Notes under the pieces: generated by a model
The model's database searches: none
Seen by the model: the letters and a program-made list of their open reading frames with translations, nothing else
What the model was told of the DNA's origin: nothing
Shown: positions 51,964 through 60,087 of the stretch, in pieces
Layout of the letters: the number at the start of each line of letters is the position of its first letter
Numbering within the stretch: position 1 is the stretch's first letter
Made by a program: the position numbers and the translations under genes
NCBI RefSeq assembly: GCF_002119765.1
Contig: NZ_CP021112.1
Location: 2,040,501-2,104,500 of the forward strand
DNA: 64,000 bases
Reading direction: 5' to 3'
Source of the DNA: Pseudorhodoplanes sinuspersici
Lineage (GTDB): Bacteria; Pseudomonadota; Alphaproteobacteria; Rhizobiales; Xanthobacteraceae

Positions 51964-52908
51964 ATGAACATGAAAGCCATTCTGGCAGCGGCGGCGGGCA
52001 TCGCCTTGCTCGCCAGTCCCGCATCCGCGCAAACCAAGGTCGCCATCGGCATATCCGGGTGGACCGGCTTTGCGCCCCTGACTTTGGCGAAGGAGGCCGG
52101 GATTTTCGCCAAGAACGGCCTCGACGTGACCATCAAGAAAATCCCGCAGGCCAGCCGTCATCTGGCGATTGCCTCGGGTGACATCCAATGCGCGGCCACA
52201 ACCGTCGAGACCTGGATCGTCTGGAATGCGAGTGGCATTCCGACTACCCAGCTCTTCCAACTCGATAAGTCCTATGGCGCCGACGGCATGGCCGTGCGCA
52301 ACGACGTCAAATCGATCAAGGACATCAAGGGCAAGACGGTCGCCGCCTCGGCGCCGGGCACTGCGCCTTACTTTACGCTGGCTTGGTTCCTGAAGAAGAA
52401 CGGCCTTTCGGTCAAGGATGTGACGGTGGTGAATATGGAGCCCGGGCCGGCGGCGCAGGCTTTCATCGCTGGCCAGAACGATGTCGCCATGACCTATGAG
52501 CCGTATCTGTCGGCTGTGCGTGGCGCTCCGGACAAGGGCAAGATCATCGCCACCACGCTCGATTACCCGATGGTGATGGATACCTTCGGTTGCACCCCAA
52601 AATTCATCGCCGACAACGAAGCGGCTGTGAAAGCGCTGACCAAGAGCTATTTCGAAGCGCTCGACATGATCAAGAAGGATGAGAAGAAGGCCTACGAGAT
52701 CATGGGCGCGGATGTGAAACAGTCTGGCGAGCAGTTCGGTAACTCGGCGAAATATCTGCGCTGGCAGGATCAGGAGGCGAACAAGAAATTCTTCGCCGGC
52801 GAACACGCGGCCTTTTCGAAGGAAGCTGCGGACTTGTTGCTCGAAATCGGTGTGATCAAGCAGATCCCCGATCTGTCGAAGCTCGCCGATCCAAGATTTG
52901 TGCAGTAA
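51964..52908 (+). CDS. NMT1/SsuA-type ABC substrate-binding protein
   Basis: A 314-residue receptor with signal peptide MNMKAILAAAAGIALLASPA then SAQ, preceded by GGAGGGG. The fold is shown by 'VAIGISGWTGFAPLTLAKEAGIF', 'ASGDIQCAATTVETWIVW' and 'DIKGKTVAASAPGTAPYFTLAWFL'. It forms a complete importer with the permease at 53089 and ATPase at 54068. Its divergence from the M24-family gene suggests that the imported molecule may be that protein's substrate. Confidence 0.92.
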   Translation: MNMKAILAAAAGIALLASPASAQTKVAIGISGWTGFAPLTLAKEAGIFAKNGLDVTIKKIPQASRHLAIASGDIQCAATTVETWIVWNASGIPTTQLFQLDKSYGADGMAVRNDVKSIKDIKGKTVAASAPGTAPYFTLAWFLKKNGLSVKDVTVVNMEPGPAAQAFIAGQNDVAMTYEPYLSAVRGAPDKGKIIATTLDYPMVMDTFGCTPKFIADNEAAVKALTKSYFEALDMIKKDEKKAYEIMGADVKQSGEQFGNSAKYLRWQDQEANKKFFAGEHAAFSKEAADLLLEIGVIKQIPDLSKLADPRFVQ

Positions 52909-52914
52909 TGACAT

Positions 52915-53065
52915 CTCCGCGCTCCGGACGCGATGCAGCGCCTAAAGCGCGTTGACGCGCTATGGCGGTGCATCGCTGAGCCGGGGCCCATTCGCTTGGC
53001 GGCCTGGATTGGGTCCCGGGTCAGCAACGCACCACTTGCATGTTGCGCTGCGCCCGGGACACGAG
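52915..53065. repeat. Dispersed repeat, family F, between binding-protein and permease genes
   Basis: The stretch with 'CTGGATTGGGTCCCGGGTCA', 'GCAACGCACCACTTGCATG' and 'CGCTGCGCCCGGGACACGAG' is a common rhizobial 'GGGTCCCGGGTC' repeat, recognised from memory; CCCGGGTC and GCCCGGGAC arms are partly inverted. The reading frame of the next gene stays open through it, but the encoded residues look like repeat translation and not protein. Confidence 0.65.
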
Positions 53066-53088
53066 TTTCGAGTTTACAGCATAAGCTG

Positions 53089-53862
53089 ATGACACCCCTC
53101 GCACCCATATCGAACACCGCCCGCATCCTGCTGGGCGTTTCGTTCTTCATTCTGTTCATCGCGGCATGGGCTTTTGCCACCTTCGGCGGCTATGTCTCGA
53201 AGACCTTCCTCGCCGACCCGCTGACCATGGTGCAGGACGGCTGGCTGCTGCTGACCCGGCACAATTTCTCGTTCGATATCGGTGTCACCATCTGGCGCGT
53301 GATCGGCGGCTTTATTCTTGCGTCGCTGATCGCGGTGCCGCTCGGCATCCTGATGGGCGCTTACAAGCCGATCGAAGCCCTTCTCGAGCCCTTCGTATCG
53401 TTCGCGCGCTATCTGCCGGCTTCAGCGTTCATTCCGCTGTTGATCCTCTGGTCAGGCATCGGCGAATTGCAGAAGCTCCTGGTGATCTTCATCGGCGCGG
53501 TGTTCCAGATCATCCTGATGGTGGCGGGCAGCGTCGGCAGCGTGCGCCGCGATCTTGTCGAAGCGGCGCTGACGCTTGGTGCGCGCGACCAAGGCATTCT
53601 CGCGCGAGTGCTGATTCCATCGGCGGCTCCGAACATCGCCGAAATCCTGCGCCTCGTGCTCGGCTGGGCCTGGACTTATGTGATCGTCGCCGAACTGATC
53701 GGCTCGTCGTCCGGCATCGGCCACATGATCATCGACAGTCAGGCGTTGCTGGCAACCGGCCAGATCATCTTCGGCATTATCGTCATCGGCATCATCGGCC
53801 TCATCTCGGATTATCTGTTCAAGGCGGCCAATCGCTGGCTCTTTCCATGGAGCCAGATATGA
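53089..53862 (+). CDS. SsuC/TauC-type ABC permease
   Basis: A 257-residue permease from ATG 53089 with six hydrophobic segments. The coupling loop is 'LVEAALTLGARDQGILARVLIPSAAPNIAEIL', and 'FVSFARYLPASAFIPLLILW' precedes it. The frame is open 52 codons upstream, but that part is encoded by a dispersed repeat, so the ATG directly before the first membrane segment is preferred. The ribosome-binding site is weak. It is part of the importer 51964-54853. Confidence 0.9.
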   Translation: MTPLAPISNTARILLGVSFFILFIAAWAFATFGGYVSKTFLADPLTMVQDGWLLLTRHNFSFDIGVTIWRVIGGFILASLIAVPLGILMGAYKPIEALLEPFVSFARYLPASAFIPLLILWSGIGELQKLLVIFIGAVFQIILMVAGSVGSVRRDLVEAALTLGARDQGILARVLIPSAAPNIAEILRLVLGWAWTYVIVAELIGSSSGIGHMIIDSQALLATGQIIFGIIVIGIIGLISDYLFKAANRWLFPWSQI

Positions 53863-53912
53863 CCACCATGTTTGACGCGGCCGCTTATCATTACTCCGCA
53901 GTCCGTCCTTTT

Positions 53913-54044
53913 ACCTCCCCCTGGAGGGGGGAGGTCGTCCGCCGAAGGCGGGCGGGAGGGGGTGAATCGCGCAGCGAACAGATCACCCCACCCCGGCTCG
54001 CCGCAAGCGCGTCTCGCCGACCCTCCCCCTCCAGGGGAGGGTGG
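53913..54044. repeat. Palindromic intergenic repeat, family A variant
   Basis: ACCTCCCCCTGGAGGGGGGAGGT at the left and CCCTCCCCCTCCAGGGGAGGG at the right, with 'GTCCGCCGAAGGCGGGC' between, follow the family A plan. It lies between the permease and ATPase genes of the importer, the fourth case in this window of such a repeat inside a transporter operon. Confidence 0.8.
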
Positions 54045-54067
54045 CAACTTGCGGAGCGCTATTCGGC

Positions 54068-54853
54068 ATGACCAAGCTCCGCATCGAAAATGTCACCCGC
54101 GTCTTCCCCGCCGTGCATGGCGGCTCGCCGACACGCGCGCTCGAGCCGATCAATCTCGACATTGCCGACAATGATTTCGTGACGATCCTCGGACCGTCCG
54201 GCTGCGGCAAATCGACCTTGCTGCGCCTCGTCGCCGGGCTCGATACGCCGACCACCGGAAAGATTGTGCTCGACGGCAAACAGGTCACGCGGCCGGGTCC
54301 GGATCGCGGCATGGTGTTTCAGTCCTACACGCTGTTTCCGTGGCTGACGATCTCGGACAATATCGGCTTCGGATTGCGCGAGAAAGGCGTGCCGCAAGGC
54401 GAACGCAGCGCCATTGTCGGCCAATGGCTGGAGCGCGTCGGACTTCAAAGCTTTGCGCGGCACTATCCGAAACAACTCTCCGGCGGCATGCAGCAGCGCA
54501 CGGCGATAGCGCGGGCTCTTGCCAACGGCCCCGAGATCCTGCTGCTCGACGAGCCTTTCGGCGCCCTCGACAATCAGACCCGGGCGCTGATGCAGGAATT
54601 GCTGCTCGGCATCTGGGAGCGTGAACGCAAGACCGTGCTGTTCGTCACTCACGATATCGAGGAATCGATTTTCCTTGCGTCGCGTGTGCTGGTGATGAGT
54701 GCGCGCCCCGGCCGCATCAAGGCCGATGTGCGTGTGACCTTGCCTCATCCGCGGCATTACACGATCAAGACCTCGCCGGAATTTTCCGAATTGAAAGCGC
54801 GGCTGACCGAGGAAATTCGCGCCGAGGCCGTGTTGGCGGCGGAAGCGCATTGA
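54068..54853 (+). CDS. SsuB/TauB-type ABC importer ATPase
   Basis: A 261-residue ATPase from ATG 54068. Motifs are Walker A LGPSGCGKSTLL, Q-loop 'GMVFQSYTLFPWLTISDNI', signature LSGGMQQRTAIARAL, Walker B ILLLDEPFGALDNQTR and switch 'VLFVTHDIEES'. It completes the importer with the receptor at 51964 and the permease at 53089. It is convergent with the cyclase gene, only 14 bases apart, with no terminator seen between them. Confidence 0.93.
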   Translation: MTKLRIENVTRVFPAVHGGSPTRALEPINLDIADNDFVTILGPSGCGKSTLLRLVAGLDTPTTGKIVLDGKQVTRPGPDRGMVFQSYTLFPWLTISDNIGFGLREKGVPQGERSAIVGQWLERVGLQSFARHYPKQLSGGMQQRTAIARALANGPEILLLDEPFGALDNQTRALMQELLLGIWERERKTVLFVTHDIEESIFLASRVLVMSARPGRIKADVRVTLPHPRHYTIKTSPEFSELKARLTEEIRAEAVLAAEAH

Positions 54854-54867
54854 ACAGCAGACCAGAA

Positions 54868-55656
54868 CTATTCCTCGAAGATCGCCACCGCGCGCGTCCA
54901 GCCTGCTGAACCGCCTTTCACCTTCACCGGAAAACACGACACCATGAAGCCGGTCGGCGGCAGGTGTTCGAGATTGTGCAGCTTCTCGAGATGGCAATAG
55001 CCGATGTCGCGACCGGCCTTGTGGCCTTCCCAGATGATCGACGGATCGTGCGTCTTCGCATAGGTCTGGGCGGTGAATGAGAACGGCGCATCCCAGCTCC
55101 AGCCATCGGTGCCGGTGACGCGAACGCCGCGCTCGGTAAGATAAAGCGTCGCCTCGCGGCCCATGCCGCAACCGGAATCGACGTAATCAGCCTCACCATA
55201 TTTCGCGCCGGCGGCCGTATTCACCAGCACGATCTCTAGCGGCAGCAGCGTGTGGCCGATGCGCTCGAGTTCGGTTTCGACATCGCGCGCGGTGACGACA
55301 TAGCCGGACGGAAAGTGCCGGAAATCGAGCTTCACGCCGGGCTGGAAGCACCAGTCAAGCGGGACCTGATCGATGGTCATTGCCGGCTTCGGCGCGCCAA
55401 GCGCGTGATCCATCGTCGGATGATAATGATACGGCGCATCGAGATGCGTGCCGTTATGCGTCGTGATCTCGACCTTCTCCAGCGCCCAGCCGGCGCTGTC
55501 CGGCAGGTCGCTTGCCTTGAGGCCCGGGAAGAAGCCGCGGATGCGGTCGATGGTCTGGTCATGCCGCAGATACTCGATCTTCGGCAGAGCGACAGGCGGA
55601 TCGCTCGCTACGTCGCTTTCCAGGGGGATCGAGATATCGACGATGCGGCGGGCCAT
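54868..55656 (-). CDS. Cyclase-family metal hydrolase (kynurenine-formamidase-like)
   Basis: A 262-residue protein from ATG 55656. The metal motif HNGTHLDAPYHYHP is at 67-80, the signature of the cyclase/arylformamidase family, whose His and Asp residues bind zinc or manganese. Members hydrolyse N-formylkynurenine, isatin or similar amide or ester bonds. The open frame continues far upstream on this strand but is antisense to the next genes. It is divergent from the Bug receptor at 55741 (84 bases), so the two are probably co-regulated. Confidence 0.9.
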   Translation of the reverse strand: MARRIVDISIPLESDVASDPPVALPKIEYLRHDQTIDRIRGFFPGLKASDLPDSAGWALEKVEITTHNGTHLDAPYHYHPTMDHALGAPKPAMTIDQVPLDWCFQPGVKLDFRHFPSGYVVTARDVETELERIGHTLLPLEIVLVNTAAGAKYGEADYVDSGCGMGREATLYLTERGVRVTGTDGWSWDAPFSFTAQTYAKTHDPSIIWEGHKAGRDIGYCHLEKLHNLEHLPPTGFMVSCFPVKVKGGSAGWTRAVAIFEE

Positions 55657-55740
55657 GCAATCGGTGTCCTGATATGTTGTCTTTGCGCGTCGACAAGAAT
55701 AAACCGCTTGCCTGAGGTTTCCAATAAAGGGAGGAATGTG

Positions 55741-56688
55741 ATGTTGATACGTTTGCTGTGCGGCGCGGCCGCGTTGTTGGTCCTGTCCGGCGCAGCGAAT
55801 GCGCAGAAATACCCCTCCCGCAATATCGAAGTCATCATTCCATTCGCGGCCGGCGGTGGCGTCGATCTGATCGGCCGGTCGGTGGCGGCGTCGCTCGCTG
55901 ACCAATTCGGCACAAGCGTGGTTGTGCAAAATCGGGATGGCGCGGGCGGCACGCTTGGCTTCGGTGCGCTCGCCAATGCGGCGCCGGATGGCTACACGCT
56001 GGGCTTCGGCCCTTCGACGCCGATCGCCAACGCGCCCTATCTCGTGAAGGGCGTCCGCTACAACGTCGAATCTTTCGATTACATCTGTCAGGTGTTCGAG
56101 AATGTGTTCGCCATCGCGGTCGGGCCGAACTCGCCTTACAAGACTGCGAAAGAGCTGTTCGCTGCGGCCGGCGACAAGGGCCTCAATTTCGGCCATGCCG
56201 GCCTTGGCTCGATCCCGCATCTGTCGGTCGAGAATCTCGCCGAGGCATTGAAGGTCAAAGTGCAGCATCTGCCGTTCCGCGGCGATGGCGCCATGTTGCC
56301 AGTGCTGCTGAAGGGCGATCTCGATTTCGGTGCGCCGGCGATTTCGTCGATCCGCGGCAACGATCAGATCAGGCCGCTGGTGGTGTTCTCCAGCAAGCGT
56401 CATCCTGCCTATCCCGACGTGCCGACGGCGGCCGAGCTTGGCGTGACGACCGCTGTGCCGCCCGGCCAGAACGGGCTTTATGCGCCGAAGGGTTTGCCCG
56501 CCGATGTGAAGGCTGCACTTGAGGCAGCATGCGCCAAGGCGGTGAAGGCCGAAGGCGTGCTGACGGTGACGGGCAAGACCGGGCAGAGCGTTGCCTATCT
56601 CACCGGCCAGCAATTCCACGATCAGACGGCGGCCGACTACAAGTTCAAGGGCGAACTGATCAAGCGGCTCGGGCTCGGCGCGCAATAG
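55741..56688 (+). CDS. Bug/TctC-family receptor protein
   Basis: A 315-residue periplasmic receptor with signal peptide (MLIRLLCGAAALLVLSGAAN then AQ). 'YPSRNIEVIIPFAAGGGVDLIGR', 'RDGAGGTLGFGALANAAPDGYT' and 'FGHAGLGSIPHLSVENLA' are family hallmarks. AGGGAGG lies just upstream; an in-frame GTG at 55738 is possible. It is the first of three rightward genes (Bug receptor, MaoC hydratase, acyl-CoA dehydrogenase) and may bring the carboxylate substrate of that pathway. No TctAB genes are nearby. Confidence 0.93.
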   Translation: MLIRLLCGAAALLVLSGAANAQKYPSRNIEVIIPFAAGGGVDLIGRSVAASLADQFGTSVVVQNRDGAGGTLGFGALANAAPDGYTLGFGPSTPIANAPYLVKGVRYNVESFDYICQVFENVFAIAVGPNSPYKTAKELFAAAGDKGLNFGHAGLGSIPHLSVENLAEALKVKVQHLPFRGDGAMLPVLLKGDLDFGAPAISSIRGNDQIRPLVVFSSKRHPAYPDVPTAAELGVTTAVPPGQNGLYAPKGLPADVKAALEAACAKAVKAEGVLTVTGKTGQSVAYLTGQQFHDQTAADYKFKGELIKRLGLGAQ

Positions 56689-56706
56689 TCGCCGCGAGGA
56701 GCGACG

Positions 56707-57561
56707 ATGCCGATCGATCCCGACAAGCTTGTCGCACTGGCTTTTCCCGATACTGAGCAGAGCTATTCCGAAAAGGATGTGATGCTCTATGCGCTCGGTG
56801 TCGGGCTTGGGCACGATCCGCTTGATCGTCGCGAACTCGCCTTCGTCTACGAAAAGAATCTGAAGGTGCTGCCGACCTTTCCGGTCGTGCTCGGCTTTGA
56901 TCCCTTTCTGCTGCGCGACTACGATACCGGTGTTGACTACTCGCTCACGGTGCACGGCGAAGAGCACCTCACGCAGCACAAGTTGCCTGCGGCATCGGGC
57001 ACCATCGTCGCACGGCATCGCATCCGCGATGTCATCGACAAGGGCGCGGGCAAGGGTGCGCTGCTGCTGATGGAACGTGCGATCACCGACAAGACGACAG
57101 GTGAGCCGATCGCGACCATTCGTCAGACGGTGTTCTGCCGTAGCGATGGTGGCTTCGGCCATGTGCGGCCATCGCCGCTGGTGCATCCGATACCGGAGCG
57201 CGCGCCCGACCATGTGTGCGATCTCGTCACGCGCCCGGAAATGGCGCTGATCTATCGTCTCTCGGCTGACACGAACCCACTGCATGCCGATCCCGATGTT
57301 GCCAAGGCGGCAGGCTTTCCACGGCCGATCCTGCAAGGCCTTGGCACATTCGGCGTCGCGGGACACGCGCTCCTTCGCATAATGTGCGACTATGATCCGT
57401 CGCGTCTGCGGTCGATGTCCGGGCGCTTCTCGGCGCCGGTCTTTCCCGGCGAAACGATCCGCACCGAGATGTGGCGCGACGGGGATATCATCAGCTATCG
57501 CGCGCGCGTCGTGGAGCGTGATGTGATCGCGGTCAATCATGGCCGTGTGGAGGTGAATTAA
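56707..57561 (+). CDS. MaoC-like 2-enoyl-CoA hydratase (hydratase-2 type, two hot-dog domains)
   Basis: A 284-residue double hot-dog protein like the hydratase-2 part of multifunctional enzyme type 2. The C-terminal domain has the catalytic motif YRLSADTNPLHADPDVAKAA, with Asp188, Asn190 and His193, and 'RPILQGLGTFGVAGHAL' with the conserved Gly. The N-terminal domain (residues 1-150) is the non-catalytic substrate-binding one. It adds water to an enoyl-CoA, giving an (R)-3-hydroxyacyl-CoA. It is 18 bases after the receptor gene and overlaps the acyl-CoA dehydrogenase start (TAATG), so the two enzymes are coupled. Confidence 0.9.
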   Translation: MPIDPDKLVALAFPDTEQSYSEKDVMLYALGVGLGHDPLDRRELAFVYEKNLKVLPTFPVVLGFDPFLLRDYDTGVDYSLTVHGEEHLTQHKLPAASGTIVARHRIRDVIDKGAGKGALLLMERAITDKTTGEPIATIRQTVFCRSDGGFGHVRPSPLVHPIPERAPDHVCDLVTRPEMALIYRLSADTNPLHADPDVAKAAGFPRPILQGLGTFGVAGHALLRIMCDYDPSRLRSMSGRFSAPVFPGETIRTEMWRDGDIISYRARVVERDVIAVNHGRVEVN

Positions 57562-58715
57562 TGCGCGACGAAGAACTATCGGCTATTCGCGACAGCGTTC
57601 GCGCTCTCTGCGCAAACTTCCCCGGCGAATACTGGCGCGAACTCGATCGCGAGCGTGCTTACCCCACGCAATTCGTTGAGGCGCTAACCAAGGCCGGATT
57701 TCTCGCCGCGCTGATCCCGGAAGAGTTCGGCGGCAGCGGACTGCCGATGCGTGCCGCCGCCGCGATCATGGAAGAAATCCATGCGTCTGGCTGCAACGGT
57801 GCGGCGTGTCATGCGCAGATGTATACGATGGGTACCGTGCTGCGGCATGGCAACGCCGAACAGAAGCAACTTTATCTTCCCGCCATTGCGCGCGGTGAGC
57901 TTCGCCTGCAGGCCTTCGGCGTCACCGAACCGACCTCCGGCACCGACACGCTGAGCCTGCGCACCACAGCGACACGCGATGGCGACAATTATATTATCAA
58001 CGGTCAGAAGATCTGGACCTCGCGGGCGGAATATTCCGACCTCATGCTGCTGCTGGCGCGCACGACTTCACGCGAAGAGGTGCAAAAACGCACCGATGGC
58101 CTTTCCGTATTCCTCATCGATATGCGTACGGTGAAGGACAAGGGTCTGACGATCCGGCCGATCCGCACCATGATGAATCACGCGACGACGGAAGTGTTCT
58201 TCGACAATATGCGTGTGCCGGCAACATCGCTGGTCGGCGAGGAGGGCAAGGGCTTTCGCTATATTCTGTCCGGCATGAATGCCGAACGCATCCTGATTGC
58301 AGCCGAATGCATCGGCGATGCGAAGTGGTTCATCGACAAGGCCTCCGCTTACGCGAAAGAACGCGCTGTGTTCGGCCGGCCGATCGGCCAGAACCAGGGC
58401 GTGCAGTTCCCGATCGCGCGCGCCTATGCGCAGATGCGCGCCGCCGAACTCATGGTGCGCGAAGCGGCGGAGCTTTACGAGCAGGGCGCCGATATCGGTG
58501 AGGAAGCCAATATGGCCAAACTCTTGGCTGCCGATGCGTCATGGGCTGCGGCCGACATGTGCGTGCAGACATTCGGCGGCTTCGGCTTCGCGGAGGAATA
58601 TGACATCGAGCGCAAATTCCGCGAGACGCGGCTCTATCAAGTGGCGCCGATCTCGACCAACCTGATCCTGTCATACATCGCCGAGCATGTGCTGGGCTTG
58701 CCGAGGTCGTATTGA
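57561..58715 (+). CDS. Acyl-CoA dehydrogenase
   Basis: A 384-residue flavoenzyme with 'QAFGVTEPTSGTDTLSLRTTA' (FAD/substrate loop near 118-138), 'IINGQKIWTSRAEYSDLMLLL' and 'MCVQTFGGFGFAEEYDIERKFRETRLYQV' at the end. The usual C-terminal catalytic Glu region (YEGT) is replaced by VAPIST at 361-366. A Glu at residue 242 in 'GMNAERILIAAE' matches the position of the base in isovaleryl-CoA dehydrogenase, so it probably acts on a branched or short-chain acyl-CoA. Start and stop overlap the MaoC gene by one base. Confidence 0.92.
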   Translation: MRDEELSAIRDSVRALCANFPGEYWRELDRERAYPTQFVEALTKAGFLAALIPEEFGGSGLPMRAAAAIMEEIHASGCNGAACHAQMYTMGTVLRHGNAEQKQLYLPAIARGELRLQAFGVTEPTSGTDTLSLRTTATRDGDNYIINGQKIWTSRAEYSDLMLLLARTTSREEVQKRTDGLSVFLIDMRTVKDKGLTIRPIRTMMNHATTEVFFDNMRVPATSLVGEEGKGFRYILSGMNAERILIAAECIGDAKWFIDKASAYAKERAVFGRPIGQNQGVQFPIARAYAQMRAAELMVREAAELYEQGADIGEEANMAKLLAADASWAAADMCVQTFGGFGFAEEYDIERKFRETRLYQVAPISTNLILSYIAEHVLGLPRSY

Positions 58716-58748
58716 AGCCGGTGGCGTGGAGCCGCTATTCTTTACCTT

Positions 58749-58871
58749 CGTCATCGTCGGGCTTGTCCCGGCGATCCACATCTTGTTTTCTGCTAAAGAA
58801 AGTCGTGGATGTCCGCGCAGACAAGTTTACGTAGTCTGCGCAAGCTTGACTGCAAGCGCGGGCATGACGGC
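58749..58871. repeat. Dispersed repeat, family E, with nested hairpin
   Basis: 'GTCATCGTCGGGCTTGTCCC' at the left and 'GCGCGGGCATGACGG' at the right are the ends of the 'GTCATGCCCGGGCTTGTCCC' repeat type. The nested stem GCGCAGAC (58815-58822) with GTCTGCGC (58834-58841) looks like an internal insertion. It occupies most of the 179-base gap before the CoA-transferase gene. Confidence 0.65.
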
Positions 58872-58894
58872 GGAATATGTAGCGGCATTGAATC

Positions 58895-60022
58895 ATGACC
58901 CTTCCCCTCGCAGGCCTTCTCGTCGTCTCGCTTGAACAGGCCGTGGCGGCGCCGCAGGCGACCTGCCGGCTGGCCGATGCGGGCGCGCGGGTGATCAAGA
59001 TCGAACGGCCGGAAGGAGATTTCGCGCGCTCTTACGACGACTATGTGCACGGCGAGAGCGCCAATTTCGTCTGGCTCAATCGCGGCAAGGAATCGGTTGT
59101 GCTCGATCTTGCGCGTGAAGCAGACAAAGCGCTGTTCGCGGCGCTGCTCGCGAAGGCCGACATCTTCGTGCAGAACCTCAAGCCAGGCGCGATCGCCAAG
59201 CTCGGCTTTCCGATTGCGCAACTGCGCAAGAAACACCCGCGCCTGATCTGCTGTTCGATCTCAGGCTATGGCGAGACCGGGCCGTTCGCATCGCGCAAGG
59301 CTTACGATCTCCTGGTGCAGGCGGAAGTCGGGCTGGCGTCGGTGACCGGTGGGCCGGAGGCTCCGGCGCGGGTTGGCTTTTCGGTCGCCGATATCGGCGC
59401 CGGCATCAATGCCTATCAGGCCATTCTCGAAGCCTTGATTGCGCGTGGCCGGACTGGTGAGGGTGCGGAGATATCGGTGTCGCTGTTCGATGCGATGGCG
59501 GAATGGATGACGGTGCCGCTCCTCTCGCACGAAGGTGGCCATCCGTTCAAGCGCATCGGGCTCGCGCATGCGGCGATTGCGCCTTATGGCGTGTTCAAGA
59601 CGAAAGATGGCGCGGACATCCTGATCTCGATCCAGAACGATCGCGAATGGCGTGTTCTTGCCGGCAAGGTGCTGGCTGATGTGGCGCTGGCCGACGATCC
59701 GCGCTTCGCCACCAATCGCGCTCGTGTCGATCATCGTGCGCTGACCGATGCGCTGGTCGGCGCCGTATTCGCAAGCTTCGATGTCGAGCCGCTGATGGCG
59801 ATGCTGCAGCAAGCGGATATCGCTTTCGCGCGCGTCAACGATTGCGCGTTGCTGTCGCAGCACCCGCATTTGCGGCGAATCACCGTGGAGACCCCGAGCG
59901 GGCCTGCGTCGTTGCCGGCGCCTGCAGCGTTGTTCAACGAGAGCCGCAGTTACGGGCCTGTACCTGCACTGGGGGAACATACCGAGAGGGTGCGCACGGA
60001 GTTTATGGGTGCTGGCGATTAG
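58895..60022 (+). CDS. Class III (CaiB/Frc-type) CoA-transferase
   Basis: A 375-residue enzyme. 'LLVVSLEQAVAAPQATCRLADAGARVIKIERP' is the family start, 'FVQNLKPGAIAKLGF' follows, and the catalytic Asp is Asp138 in 'SRKAYDLLVQAEVGLASVTG', which forms the aspartyl-CoA thioester. It moves CoA between carboxylic acids and would activate the substrate for the MaoC and acyl-CoA dehydrogenase steps encoded just upstream. It is in the same direction but separated by a 179-base repeat-filled gap. The acid is unknown. Confidence 0.93.
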   Translation: MTLPLAGLLVVSLEQAVAAPQATCRLADAGARVIKIERPEGDFARSYDDYVHGESANFVWLNRGKESVVLDLAREADKALFAALLAKADIFVQNLKPGAIAKLGFPIAQLRKKHPRLICCSISGYGETGPFASRKAYDLLVQAEVGLASVTGGPEAPARVGFSVADIGAGINAYQAILEALIARGRTGEGAEISVSLFDAMAEWMTVPLLSHEGGHPFKRIGLAHAAIAPYGVFKTKDGADILISIQNDREWRVLAGKVLADVALADDPRFATNRARVDHRALTDALVGAVFASFDVEPLMAMLQQADIAFARVNDCALLSQHPHLRRITVETPSGPASLPAPAALFNESRSYGPVPALGEHTERVRTEFMGAGD

Positions 60023-60087
60023 TTGCGCGCCGGAGCCTGTCATCGGGCGCATCCCGTTGGCGGGACCGAGCGGAGGAGGGGTGGGGG

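Noticed and set aside
50518-52914. N-terminal extension of the M24-family frame over the divergent receptor gene
   Set aside because: The extra 400 codons are antisense to the receptor at 51964. The ATG at 51705 gives the family's normal length.
9393-54044. Recurring GC-rich palindromes considered as a CRISPR array
   Set aside because: The repeats are far apart, variable in length, self-complementary and lack regular spacers or cas genes.
54868-57540. A very long open frame on the minus strand (about 890 codons)
   Set aside because: Only its last 262 codons form a recognisable protein (cyclase family). The rest is antisense to the Bug receptor and MaoC genes and has no family signal.
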